Origin: Deltaproteobacteria bacterium
GTDB lineage: Bacteria; Desulfobacterota; Binatia; UBA12015
Direction of reading: 5' to 3'
DNA length: 10,018 bases
NCBI GenBank assembly: GCA_003447545.1
Contig: DLYX01000231.1
Span: 1 to 10,018, forward strand
The first letter of the stretch is position 1. Each line of letters starts with the position of its first letter. The notes under the pieces were generated by a model. The model saw nothing but the letters and a program-made list of their open reading frames with translations, searched no databases and had not been told where the DNA came from. This document shows positions 1 to 7,065 of the stretch, in pieces. The position numbers were made by a program, and so were the translations under genes.

Positions 1-1
1 G

Positions 2-694
2 GCAGGCAAGGAGATTCTCGAAGCGGGCTGCGGGGAAGGTTATGGCGCCGCCATGATGGCCCAGCATGCCGCCAAGGTGGTCGGTATCGACTATAACGCG
101 GTGGCTCTGGACATCGCGCGCCAGAGACATTCCGGGCCGAATATCGAGTTTCGCGAGGTGAACCTTCTCGACCTCGCCCAGCGGGACCCGGGGCGCTTTG
201 ACGCGGTGACCAATTTTCAGGTGCTCGAGCATCTGGACGACCCAGCACCCTTTCTGGAGGCGGCAGCCGCTTGCCTCAAGCCTGGTGGGTGCCTGATCCT
301 GACGACGCCCAATCGGCTCGCCAGCGTCTCGGAGAACCCGTATCACGTGCACGAGTATCTGGCCGACGAACTCGGCGAGACCTTGGCCCCGTTTTTCGAT
401 ACGGTCTCGGTCAAGGGTATCGTGGGCAGCGAGCGCGTGTACGCCTTCGAAAGAGCGCGTGGAGCTCAGGCGCAGCGTATTCTTCGGCTTGACCCTCTCG
501 GGCTGCGCAACTTGCTTCCGGAGAGTCTGGTGAAGTTTCTATTTGCGCGCCTGGCACTTCTCGTGCGGTCGCGTGTAGCAGCGAGCGACGCCGATCTTGT
601 TGATTTGCAGGCTTCCGAATTCGAGATCGGTGAGACAGAGCCGCCGCAATGGATTGATCTCCTGGCGATTGCCTATCGGAAGTTCGAACCCTGA
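2..694 (+). CDS. Class I SAM-dependent methyltransferase, 5' end cut off by the window
   Basis: The reading frame is open from base 2, so the gene begins upstream of the window; the ATG at 53 is internal because the SAM-binding motif I (ILEAGCGEGYGA, residues 5-16 of the 230 visible) lies before it. An acidic residue ends strand 2 (VVGID, residues 26-30). The motif FDAVTNFQVLEHLDDP (66-81) and the strand LKPGGCLILTTPN (92-104) are typical of Methyltransf_11/23-type enzymes. The stretch ENPYHVHEY (111-119) resembles the post-motif loop seen in methyltransferases of LPS and exopolysaccharide clusters. No signal peptide or membrane segment is visible in this part, so a cytoplasmic enzyme is expected. 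The substrate cannot be read from the sequence; a sugar or a lipid-linked intermediate is inferred from the neighbours. It ends 47 bp before the GT2-methyltransferase fusion on the same strand, suggesting cotranscription. Confidence 0.87.
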   Translation, partial: AGKEILEAGCGEGYGAAMMAQHAAKVVGIDYNAVALDIARQRHSGPNIEFREVNLLDLAQRDPGRFDAVTNFQVLEHLDDPAPFLEAAAACLKPGGCLILTTPNRLASVSENPYHVHEYLADELGETLAPFFDTVSVKGIVGSERVYAFERARGAQAQRILRLDPLGLRNLLPESLVKFLFARLALLVRSRVAASDADLVDLQASEFEIGETEPPQWIDLLAIAYRKFEP

Positions 695-741
695 AGGTGA
701 TTGGCTATGATGCCGCATTCGAAACCAAACCTTGAGATCGA

Positions 742-2211
742 ATGATGAATGAAGCAATGACTCTCAGCGTGATCATCCCCGTGTATGATGAGCACGCAAC
801 GATTCTTGAATTATTGCGTCGTGTGGCCCACCACTCTGAAGTCTACGAGATGGTAATCGTCGACGATTGCTCTGGCGACGGCACAGCGGAACTGCTGCGT
901 CAGCAGGACTCCGAAAACTGGCCGGCGCTGCAGGTCGATGCCCCACGCGACCTGCCGCGGATTGTCTTCCTGCAGCACGAAATCAATCAGGGGAAGGGTT
1001 CTTCCCTTCGAACCGGTTTTGCCGCCGCTACCGGAGATATTTTCCTGACGCAGGACGCCGACCTCGAGTACGACCCGCAAGACTACGAGAAATTGCTCCT
1101 ACCGCTCTACGATGGGCGCGCGGATGCCGTCTACGGGTCCAGATTTGCCGGGTATCCCCGGCGGGTGCATATGTTCTGGCATACGGTCGGAAATCGGTTG
1201 CTGACCTTGCTGTCCAATATGCTTTGCAACCTGAACCTGACCGATATGGAAACCGGCTACAAGGCGATGCGCCGGGAGCTCGTTGAGAATATGGTTCTGC
1301 GCTCTCGCCGTTTCGGGATCGAGCCCGAAATTACCGCCAAGCTCGCTCGTTTGCGGGCGCGGATTTACGAAGTGCCCATTTCCTATAGCGGACGATCCTA
1401 TTCGGAGGGCAAGAAGATCGGTTGGAAGGACGCGGTTTCCGCAGTCTATACGATGTTTCGCTGCGCCCTGGTGGACGACCGAGAGGCTTCCGATCCGCTT
1501 CATGCCACTCTTCGTCGAATGGCGGTTCTGGATCGTTATAATGCCTTCTTGTTTGAGTTGATCGCGCCCTATGTGGGGCAGCGAGTTCTGGAAGTGGGTG
1601 CCGGAACGGGAACGATTACCCAATTTTTGCGCGGGCGAGATCGGGTCTGTGCCACCGAGTTCGATAGTCAGTACCTGCAACTGCTGGAGCGTCGCTTCGA
1701 ACACGACCCGCAGATCCGTGCCCGTATGTTCGACCTGGACAAGCCGGTGCCGACGGACGTGGCTGCGGAGCGTTATGATACGGTAATCTGCCTGAATGTT
1801 CTCGAACACATCGAGGACGACGGGGCCGCCTTGCGGCGAATGTGCGAAGTCCTCGAGGACGATGGTCGTCTGGTGCTGCTGGTGCCCGCCCACCAGTTTC
1901 TCTTCGGGGCGATGGATTCGGCGATCGGACACTTCCGCCGCTACGCGCGTCCGTCATTGCGGGCCTTGCTCGAGCGGGAAGGCTTTTCTCTGGAAAACGA
2001 TTTCATGCTCAATGCCTTGTCCACCCCGGGATGGTTCCTGAACGGAAGAATTTTACGTCGTACCTCGGTTCCCGGAATGCAGGCTCGTTTGGCCAACCGT
2101 CTGGTGCCCCTCTTTCGACTGGAGCGCAAGCTCAATTTGCCCATCGGCCTTTCGGTCGTAGCGATTGCCCGACGTCGCGATCCCGCGGTGCCTGTCGGTT
2201 CCGCTGCCTGA
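742..2211 (+). CDS. Fusion of a GT2 polyprenyl-phosphate glycosyltransferase and a SAM methyltransferase
   Basis: This 489-residue protein has two catalytic domains. Residues 7-240 form a GT2 domain of the dolichol/polyprenol-phosphate mannose or glucose synthase type: SVIIPVYDE (9-17), VDDCSGDGT (40-48), NQGKGSSLRTGF (82-93), the metal-binding DXD in TQDADLEY (103-110), GSRF (132-135), DMETGYKAM (168-176), and the end motif IYEVPISYSGRSYSEGKKI (208-226). Residues 262-480 form a class I methyltransferase: VLEVGAGTGTITQFL (282-296), the acidic residue in ATEFD (304-308), YDTVICLNVLEHIEDD (345-360), DGRLVLLVPAH (374-384) and GHFRRY (396-401). No transmembrane helix separates them. The GT2 half should transfer an NDP-sugar to polyprenyl phosphate at the inner membrane; the methyl acceptor is unknown. 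ATGs at 742, 745 and 757 are all usable; I kept the first, behind a weak GAG-containing leader. The last ATG (residue 6) would still keep the whole GT2 fold. Confidence 0.9.
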   Translation: MMNEAMTLSVIIPVYDEHATILELLRRVAHHSEVYEMVIVDDCSGDGTAELLRQQDSENWPALQVDAPRDLPRIVFLQHEINQGKGSSLRTGFAAATGDIFLTQDADLEYDPQDYEKLLLPLYDGRADAVYGSRFAGYPRRVHMFWHTVGNRLLTLLSNMLCNLNLTDMETGYKAMRRELVENMVLRSRRFGIEPEITAKLARLRARIYEVPISYSGRSYSEGKKIGWKDAVSAVYTMFRCALVDDREASDPLHATLRRMAVLDRYNAFLFELIAPYVGQRVLEVGAGTGTITQFLRGRDRVCATEFDSQYLQLLERRFEHDPQIRARMFDLDKPVPTDVAAERYDTVICLNVLEHIEDDGAALRRMCEVLEDDGRLVLLVPAHQFLFGAMDSAIGHFRRYARPSLRALLEREGFSLENDFMLNALSTPGWFLNGRILRRTSVPGMQARLANRLVPLFRLERKLNLPIGLSVVAIARRRDPAVPVGSAA

Positions 2212-2219
2212 CCCCCCCC
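2212..2219. repeat. Poly-C tract (C8)
   Basis: Eight cytosines follow directly after the stop codon of the GT2-methyltransferase fusion. A change in tract length would not alter that protein, so phase variation of that gene is not supported. It lies 81 bp before the next start codon and could at most affect the leader. It may also be a place for sequencing or assembly length error. Confidence 0.6.
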
Positions 2220-2300
2220 ATTCTTGAATTTGCTTTGGCCCCGCGCCTCCGGGAAGCCTGAGCGCTCGACCTGCCGGAGTTGTCCAGATAGACACCCTGC

Positions 2301-3212
2301 ATGGGATTGCAGGGAGGTGGATTTGTTGCTCAGGCTGCAGCGCTGTGTCGCGCCTGCGATGGGTCGACCGATCCCCGGTTTCAAAAGCGAGGCTTCTCTT
2401 TTGTGACATGCAGGGAATGCGGCGTGATCTCGGTTGCGGACCCGCTGCCGGACACTGTGGACTATGATGCCAGTTATTTTTCCGAGTCCTCCGTCAACGG
2501 CTATGCCGCTTACGTCGCGGATCGCGACCTGATCGAGGCAAACTTCGCCGCCCGTCTTGTCTGGCTGCAATCCTTCACGGCAGGGGGGCGCCTTCTGGAT
2601 GTGGGGGCCGCCTACGGTTTTTTTGTTCACCTCGCGGCACGGGCCGGCTTCGCCGCACAGGGTCTGGAGCCAGCTGCAGACTGCGCCGCATTCGCGCGTC
2701 GGGAGCTCGGCGCCGAACTGCAGACAGGTCGGATCGAGTCGGTCGATTTGCCGGACGAAAGTTTCGATGTTGTCACGATGTTCGATGTCCTTGAGCATTT
2801 TGAAAACCCGAGGGTCGCCCTGCAGCAGGCCGCGCGTTTGTTGCGACCGGGTGGTCTGCTCGTCGTGGAGACTGGTGATACCGAGGCGTTGCTGGCTCGA
2901 CTGGCACAACAACGTTGGTACTTCTTCGATCCTCCACAGCATCTGGTTTTTTTCTCGCAGGCGAATCTTGCACAGCTGGCAAGGAGTGTCGGCTTTGGTG
3001 ATGCGCTTGGGGTGGGCCATATCGGCCGTCAGGTCTCCTTGCGGAATTTCTCCTTCCAGTTGAGTCGAGCTCTCGGAGGGCGGCGTGGTGCCTTGCTGCG
3101 CCGATTCGGGGAATCAACATGGGGGCAGTCACGCTTTCGTGTCCCTGATCGAGGCAATGCGTTTATCATGGCCTTTCGACGAGAACCCCGGCCGGAGTCG
3201 AGCCTGCGATGA
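2301..3212 (+). CDS. SAM methyltransferase with N-terminal four-cysteine zinc-ribbon-like motif
   Basis: The protein is 303 residues. An in-frame TAG at 2289-2291 limits the start to ATG 2301 or a later codon such as TTG 2307; no strong ribosome binding site is seen before the ATG. Two CxxC pairs (C16-x2-C19 and C37-x2-C40) form a zinc-ribbon-like head, as found in a group of methyltransferases from sugar and surface-glycan clusters. The catalytic domain follows: RLLDVGAAYGFF (97-108), the acidic residue in GLEP (121-124), FDVVTMFDVLEHFENP (155-170), LLRPGGLLVVETGD (180-193) and the PPQHLVFFS segment (211-219). VGAAYGFF departs from the usual GxGxG, with alanine at the second and third positions of the loop, a variation also found in active relatives. 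No membrane segment is seen. The stop overlaps the next start as ATGA, so translation is probably coupled to the membrane protein. The substrate is unknown. Confidence 0.88.
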   Translation: MGLQGGGFVAQAAALCRACDGSTDPRFQKRGFSFVTCRECGVISVADPLPDTVDYDASYFSESSVNGYAAYVADRDLIEANFAARLVWLQSFTAGGRLLDVGAAYGFFVHLAARAGFAAQGLEPAADCAAFARRELGAELQTGRIESVDLPDESFDVVTMFDVLEHFENPRVALQQAARLLRPGGLLVVETGDTEALLARLAQQRWYFFDPPQHLVFFSQANLAQLARSVGFGDALGVGHIGRQVSLRNFSFQLSRALGGRRGALLRRFGESTWGQSRFRVPDRGNAFIMAFRREPRPESSLR

Positions 3213-5176
3213 TTCCGGTGTTTCTCGGAGCTTTGGCGGGTCTTTGTGCGGCGTCCTGGGTTGGCATGCTTCTGATGGAGTGGGAGCGGTGGGCTGCCGC
3301 CCCGATGCTGGTGGCTGGTCTTGGGGTTTTTCTGGGCACGTTGTGGCAAACCAGGGCGAAATTCGCCTCAGGGCAGTCGGCGGCTCCGATTTTGGCGCTG
3401 CTCGCGAGTCTGACGTTCCTGCCGGGTATCGATACAGCGTTGATTTCTCAGGATGGGAGTCTTTATCAGGCTGCGGGACGCCACCTGGCTCGCGAGGGAA
3501 CGATCCGCGTGACCGATCCCCGATTGGCAGGAATGGACGCGGTCGAGCGTTCGGCCCTTTTCTCGATTGGCAGTTTTTCCACGTTTCGAGTTTCATTTTC
3601 TCGTCTGCCGGGAGGCCTGGTCGTTCCCGATGAGAGGGCTGTCTCGGCAGTCCCGAGTTTTTCTCACCTGCTGATCGTCTGGATCGCGTTTGCCGATTGG
3701 TGTGGCGGGTTGTCCGCGATCCTGATGCTGGGTCCACTACTTGCCTTTCTGGCGCTGTGGGCCATCGGACTTCTGGCGCAGGATCAGGCGGGATGGCTCG
3801 GGGCCGCGGCAGCGATGGCCTTGCTGGCGTCGTGGATGCCGCAAAATTTCTTTGCGCGTTTCCTGATGCCTGAAATTCTGACGCAGGCCCTCGTTTGGGG
3901 TGCTGTTTTCGTTGCCCGATTGGCAAATCGGGAGCGAGGAGCGCCTGGGGGTTGGCTCCTCGCGATCCTTTGCGGGCTGTCGCTCGGCGTTGCGGCCATG
4001 GCTCGGCTTGAGCAGATTTTCATCTTCATTCCAGCCTTGTTCCTGTGTCGGGCGATCCTGCCGACGCGGATGCGGATTTTGCCACCACTGGCATGGATCA
4101 TCTTCGGGCTGGGGGTCGCGCAAGCTCTTGCCGATTTGATGCTGCTGCCGACCGATTATACGAACCGGATTCTGAAGGTTCTGGCCCTCGCTTACTCGGT
4201 GCCGATACGTGCGGTCTTCTATCTTGTCGATAACGACGGCTATGTGGCTATTCCGATCTTGCGTTACGGGTTGCCGACGCTGTTCGCACTTGGCTTTATG
4301 GCTCTGGGCTTCATGACCTTGCGTCTTGAGAAAAAACGCAAAGGGCTGGGCGTTCGATCCATGTCTGCCTTGATCGGCGTCAGCTGGCTGCTGCTGATTT
4401 TTCTGGCGCCGGGGCAAAATGAATTCCCGGTCCTCTCTGCTCTGGGCTGGTACCTTCCGGGTATTCTCTGGATTCCATTTCTGATGGGGGCGCCCGGGTT
4501 TCTCGCTTTCGGTGGACTGGAGGTGGCTTTGCTCCTGCAGTCGCTGGACCAGGTGTTCTTCGGTCGCGTTTCGGTGGAGCAGATCTGGGCGTCGCGGCGT
4601 TTGGTCACGACGGTTTTGCCTCTGCTGGCCCTGATGGCGGCGAGCGCCCTGGCTTTGCGGAGTCGGCGGGCAGCGCGTGTTGCGGGGGCATTCATCCTTG
4701 TGGGTGTCGTGGTTGCCCTCCCCATGCTTGAACCGCTGGCCGGTCGGCCTCTGCAAAGAGGGGCGAGCGGTCTGGCTGCCGAGATCGCGTCTGCGGTTCC
4801 CGCAGACGCTCTGCTGCTGGTCGCACGGCCGCTGGATTGGACGCACCTCGCTGCAGCCGTCTGGCTGGGTGAAGGCGGACCAGCGACGTTGGTCGTCCGC
4901 GAAGAGGAGGTCAAGGAGCACCCGCCCGCGCTGCGAAAACTTCTGCTGCGCGAAAAACAAGTGTACTACCTGCGAGGAGATTTCGCTTCGGAGGGGCCTG
5001 CCCCGGTCACGATTGCCGAGGCGGAGCTACTCCGGGATTGGAGTTTGGTTCCGGTCCGCGAATGGAAACCTCGGATGCGGCGCTTGCAGCCCGAGAACGA
5101 CGCACCCCCCTCGCGGATCCAGGAGCTGCGCGGTCACGTGCAACTCTTCCGGTTGGAATCGTCGAGCTCTCCTTGA
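3209..5176 (+). CDS. Polytopic membrane protein, probable GT-C-fold glycosyltransferase
   Basis: This is a 655-residue integral membrane protein. By eye it has about 12-15 hydrophobic helices between residues 3 and 508 (for example 3-22, 32-47, 58-78, 169-190, 224-238, 248-265, 290-312, 349-370, 386-400, 465-483, 490-508), then a soluble C-terminal domain of about 145 residues. The loop after the third helix holds ISQDGSLYQAAGRHLAREG (79-97), which resembles the acidic first extracytoplasmic loop of GT39/PMT-like GT-C enzymes, where an aspartate or glutamate is catalytic; D82 would be the candidate. The segment FFARFLMPEILTQAL (214-228) is also of the kind seen in bacterial GT-C proteins. GT-C enzymes take sugar from polyprenyl-phosphate donors on the outer face, and DPM1-like GT2 genes in this window could supply such a donor. 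It begins inside the stop of the preceding methyltransferase (ATGA). A flippase or an uncharacterised membrane protein remains possible. Confidence 0.62.
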   Translation: MIPVFLGALAGLCAASWVGMLLMEWERWAAAPMLVAGLGVFLGTLWQTRAKFASGQSAAPILALLASLTFLPGIDTALISQDGSLYQAAGRHLAREGTIRVTDPRLAGMDAVERSALFSIGSFSTFRVSFSRLPGGLVVPDERAVSAVPSFSHLLIVWIAFADWCGGLSAILMLGPLLAFLALWAIGLLAQDQAGWLGAAAAMALLASWMPQNFFARFLMPEILTQALVWGAVFVARLANRERGAPGGWLLAILCGLSLGVAAMARLEQIFIFIPALFLCRAILPTRMRILPPLAWIIFGLGVAQALADLMLLPTDYTNRILKVLALAYSVPIRAVFYLVDNDGYVAIPILRYGLPTLFALGFMALGFMTLRLEKKRKGLGVRSMSALIGVSWLLLIFLAPGQNEFPVLSALGWYLPGILWIPFLMGAPGFLAFGGLEVALLLQSLDQVFFGRVSVEQIWASRRLVTTVLPLLALMAASALALRSRRAARVAGAFILVGVVVALPMLEPLAGRPLQRGASGLAAEIASAVPADALLLVARPLDWTHLAAAVWLGEGGPATLVVREEEVKEHPPALRKLLLREKQVYYLRGDFASEGPAPVTIAEAELLRDWSLVPVREWKPRMRRLQPENDAPPSRIQELRGHVQLFRLESSSSP

Positions 5177-5228
5177 GATCTCTTTGTCGGGCGTTTCCCT
5201 CGTCACTGGATCTGATGATGTCGGGATG

Positions 5229-5276
5229 ATCGCCCGAGCCGCGCCGAGATCAGAGCGGCTCTGAAGCCCGAGCGAT
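5229..5276. repeat. Nested inverted repeat in the convergent intergenic region
   Basis: An inner perfect 7 bp inverted repeat, GAGCCGC at 5236-5242 and GCGGCTC at 5255-5261, has a 12-base loop. An outer 5 bp pair, ATCGC at 5229-5233 and GCGAT at 5272-5276, encloses it. It begins about 50 bp after the membrane protein's stop codon. No run of T follows on either strand, so it is not a standard intrinsic terminator. It may be an RNA 3' end structure or an accidental pairing in GC-rich DNA. Confidence 0.35.
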
Positions 5277-5315
5277 GCGAAACACTCAATGGTGCCGCAC
5301 TCGGCTCCTGGAAGC

Positions 5316-5362
5316 CTCGGAGGTTCGTCCTCCCTGAGAACGATGCAGCGTGAGATGCATCG
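5316..5362. repeat. Two short adjacent hairpins between convergent genes
   Basis: GGAGG at 5319-5323 pairs with CCTCC at 5329-5333 across a TTCGT loop, with a possible extension of CTC (5316-5318) to GAG (5336-5338). Directly after it, CGATGCA at 5341-5347 pairs perfectly with TGCATCG at 5356-5362 across an 8-base loop. They lie about 40-90 bp past the radical SAM gene's stop on the minus strand. Neither has a T-tract. They could be 3' end structures for one or both convergent transcripts. The rest of 5177-5403 shows no gene or other clear signal. Confidence 0.35.
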
Positions 5363-5403
5363 AGTCGAAACGGGCAGAGAGGTTCCCGGCAGGATTATTC
5401 CGG

Positions 5404-6924
5404 TCAAGCTGCCTGCTGTGTCTCGTCGGCCTCGGGCACTGGAGTCGAGGATTTGCCTCGAGCGCCGCTAATCGCTTTCCATGCCATACGGACCGTAACC
5501 TTGATCCCTTCGACCCCGAGGTAGGGGAAGGTGATGGGAATCAGGATCAAATAGAGCATGGCCGCAAGACGCCGCATTCGGTGGCGAATGATCCAGCGGA
5601 TCGCGGGTTTCATGAAATTCGGCGAGCGAGCATAGACCGGGGTGATCTTGGCCAATGTTTCGGCAAGCTCCTTGTGGGGGTGCTTGAGAATCGACTCGTG
5701 ATGATAGCCGGAGATGCCTTGGCGGACCTTCTCTTCACCTTCCTCATCGAGGTAGCCCATCTCGACAGATGCGTCGTACATCTTTGTCTTGGGGAACGGG
5801 TAGAAGACATAAGCCGAGGATTGCGACGGTTGGATCTCGTCGATCATCGATAGCGTCTTGAACATCTGCTCCGGTTCTTCGCCGGGGTTTCCGTAGATAC
5901 AGGAAGCCTGCAAGCCGATACCGGCGTCGAGGACGTTTTTGGCAGCGTTCTTGATGAGTTCGTCTGTCATTGGACGTTCCATCAGATGGCGCCGGATATC
6001 GGCATCCCCGGAGTCGACTCCCATGAACACGGTATGGCAGTTGGCCGCCTTCATTGCCTCGACCAGCTTCGGGCGCAACGTTGTCGGGTAACCGAAACAG
6101 TACCAGGGAAGGTTGATTTCCTTGCGGTAATGCTCGCAGAATTCTTCGACCCATTTAGGGTTCGTGGTGAAATTATCGTCGTGTACCGAGACGTATTTCA
6201 CATCGTATTTTGTCAGATTCTGCTTGAGTTCCTCGATCACGTTCGGAATCGAACGTTTGCGCAGGAAGTCTCCCTGATCTTTGAAGATCGACCGTTGGTA
6301 ATGGATGTTGCAGAAGGTGCATTTGAAGGGGCAACCGCGCCCGGTGAAGACTTCAAGATTGTCCTTGAAACAGCCGTATTCGTACCAGAGCTGTTTTTCC
6401 GGGAAGGGCAGGGTGTCGAGGTCGTTCTCGAGCGGCCCCATGGGGTTGCGGTGGATCAGACCGTCGCGGCGGATCCATAGTGTCGGTACATCGGTATAGT
6501 CTTCGCCGCGCTCCATGCGATTGCAGAGCTCCAGCATTGCGATTTCGCCTTCACCCAGACAGACCATGTCGATGTTGGGATCGTTCTCCAGCAGCCATCC
6601 CGGCAGTGCCTGCGCGTGGTGTCCTCCCATGAGAATGGGCACCTCCGGCATGGTCTGCTTGAGCTTCTCGGCCATCACCTTCGCGAAGGGATAGAGATTG
6701 GTCAGGCAGCCCATCGCGATCAGGTCGGGTTTGAAACCCTTGGCCCGATCCAGCAGTTCCTGATGTTTGTTCATCCAGGCGAGATGCGGGAATTTGATAA
6801 ACAGGTTGTCGTCGAGGCCGGGATCGAAAATCAGGTCCACATCATGCCCGTGGGCCTTGAGCATGGACATGCAATAGCCCACCCCCATGTTCTCAATACC
6901 TCGGTAATAGAACAGTACCCGCAT
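5404..6924 (-). CDS. B12-binding-domain radical SAM protein
   Basis: This 506-residue protein has the two-domain plan of the cobalamin-binding radical SAM enzymes (the BchE-like superfamily). Residues 1-150 form a Rossmann-like B12-binding domain with the terminal ILMGGHHAQALPG motif (97-109) and CLGEGE (122-127). I do not see the DxHxxG histidine motif, so cobalamin would bind without a protein histidine ligand, as in many relatives. The radical SAM cluster motif is CPFKCTFC, with C198, C202 and C205 ligating the 4Fe-4S cluster. HDDNFTTNP (248-256), MGVDSGD (301-307) and ASCIYGNPGEE (340-350) fit the TIM-barrel strands. The C-terminal 60 residues are basic and hydrophobic, with one likely membrane-associated stretch (454-468), so it probably works at the membrane, perhaps on a lipid or lipid-linked sugar. 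C-methylation at an unactivated carbon is the commonest activity in this group, but the substrate is unknown. A hairpin and promoter candidate upstream suggest it is its own transcription unit. Confidence 0.9.
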   Translation of the reverse strand: MRVLFYYRGIENMGVGYCMSMLKAHGHDVDLIFDPGLDDNLFIKFPHLAWMNKHQELLDRAKGFKPDLIAMGCLTNLYPFAKVMAEKLKQTMPEVPILMGGHHAQALPGWLLENDPNIDMVCLGEGEIAMLELCNRMERGEDYTDVPTLWIRRDGLIHRNPMGPLENDLDTLPFPEKQLWYEYGCFKDNLEVFTGRGCPFKCTFCNIHYQRSIFKDQGDFLRKRSIPNVIEELKQNLTKYDVKYVSVHDDNFTTNPKWVEEFCEHYRKEINLPWYCFGYPTTLRPKLVEAMKAANCHTVFMGVDSGDADIRRHLMERPMTDELIKNAAKNVLDAGIGLQASCIYGNPGEEPEQMFKTLSMIDEIQPSQSSAYVFYPFPKTKMYDASVEMGYLDEEGEEKVRQGISGYHHESILKHPHKELAETLAKITPVYARSPNFMKPAIRWIIRHRMRRLAAMLYLILIPITFPYLGVEGIKVTVRMAWKAISGARGKSSTPVPEADETQQAA

Positions 6925-6930
6925 AGAAAG

Positions 6931-6959
6931 AGAATCCGGTACGATGACTCGTCTGTCAA
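6931..6959 (-). promoter_or_regulatory. Candidate sigma70-type promoter producing a leaderless mRNA
   Basis: On the minus strand a perfect TTGACA -35 box (plus-strand 6954-6959) is followed by a 17-base spacer and GATTCT (plus-strand 6931-6936), a weak -10 hexamer matching TATAAT at three positions. Only six bases separate it from the ATG of the radical SAM gene at 6924, so the usual -10 to +1 distance places the transcription start on or beside the A of the ATG. No Shine-Dalgarno sequence is present (the bases before the ATG read CTTTCT). The weak -10 keeps confidence moderate. Confidence 0.42.
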
Positions 6960-7000
6960 TACGCGAAACAGCTTGTGAACGATGTTTTAGAGGAATTATC

Positions 7001-7020
7001 CTCCGGAAAGCTTCTCGGAG
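7001..7020 (-). terminator. Terminator-like hairpin after the GT2 gene
   Basis: On the minus strand, CTCCG pairs with CGGAG, and after one bulged A, GAA pairs with TTC around a GCT loop. The hairpin begins 46 bases past the stop of the GT2 gene. It is preceded by five A and followed by the AT-rich but interrupted GATAATTCC. Read from the plus strand, the hairpin is followed within five bases by TTTTT. It could therefore act as a weak terminator separating the GT2 gene from the radical SAM gene. The U-tract on the sense transcript is poor. Confidence 0.35.
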
Positions 7021-7065
7021 AGGTTTTTGACCGGAAACTGGCGAGCAGGGAAGGCAATCCGGGCG

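Noticed and set aside
2212..2219. Phase variation of the GT2-methyltransferase fusion by the poly-C tract
   Set aside because: The tract lies after the stop codon, so changes in its length cannot alter the reading frame of that gene.
1941..3020. A 359-codon open frame on the minus strand spanning two genes and their gap
   Set aside because: It covers the end of the GT2 fusion and most of the next methyltransferase in antisense, with no recognisable motif or plausible start signal.
3129..3926. A 265-codon minus-strand open frame
   Set aside because: It is antisense to the methyltransferase and membrane protein genes; proline- and arginine-rich low-complexity composition with no family signal.
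3737..4960. A 407-codon open frame on the minus strand
   Set aside because: It lies antisense to the membrane protein gene; its Gln- and Arg-rich composition is the expected reflection of hydrophobic codons on the other strand.
5289..5471. A small plus-strand gene in the convergent gap
   Set aside because: The 60-codon frame has no good ribosome binding site, runs into the antisense strand of the radical SAM gene and has no recognisable character.
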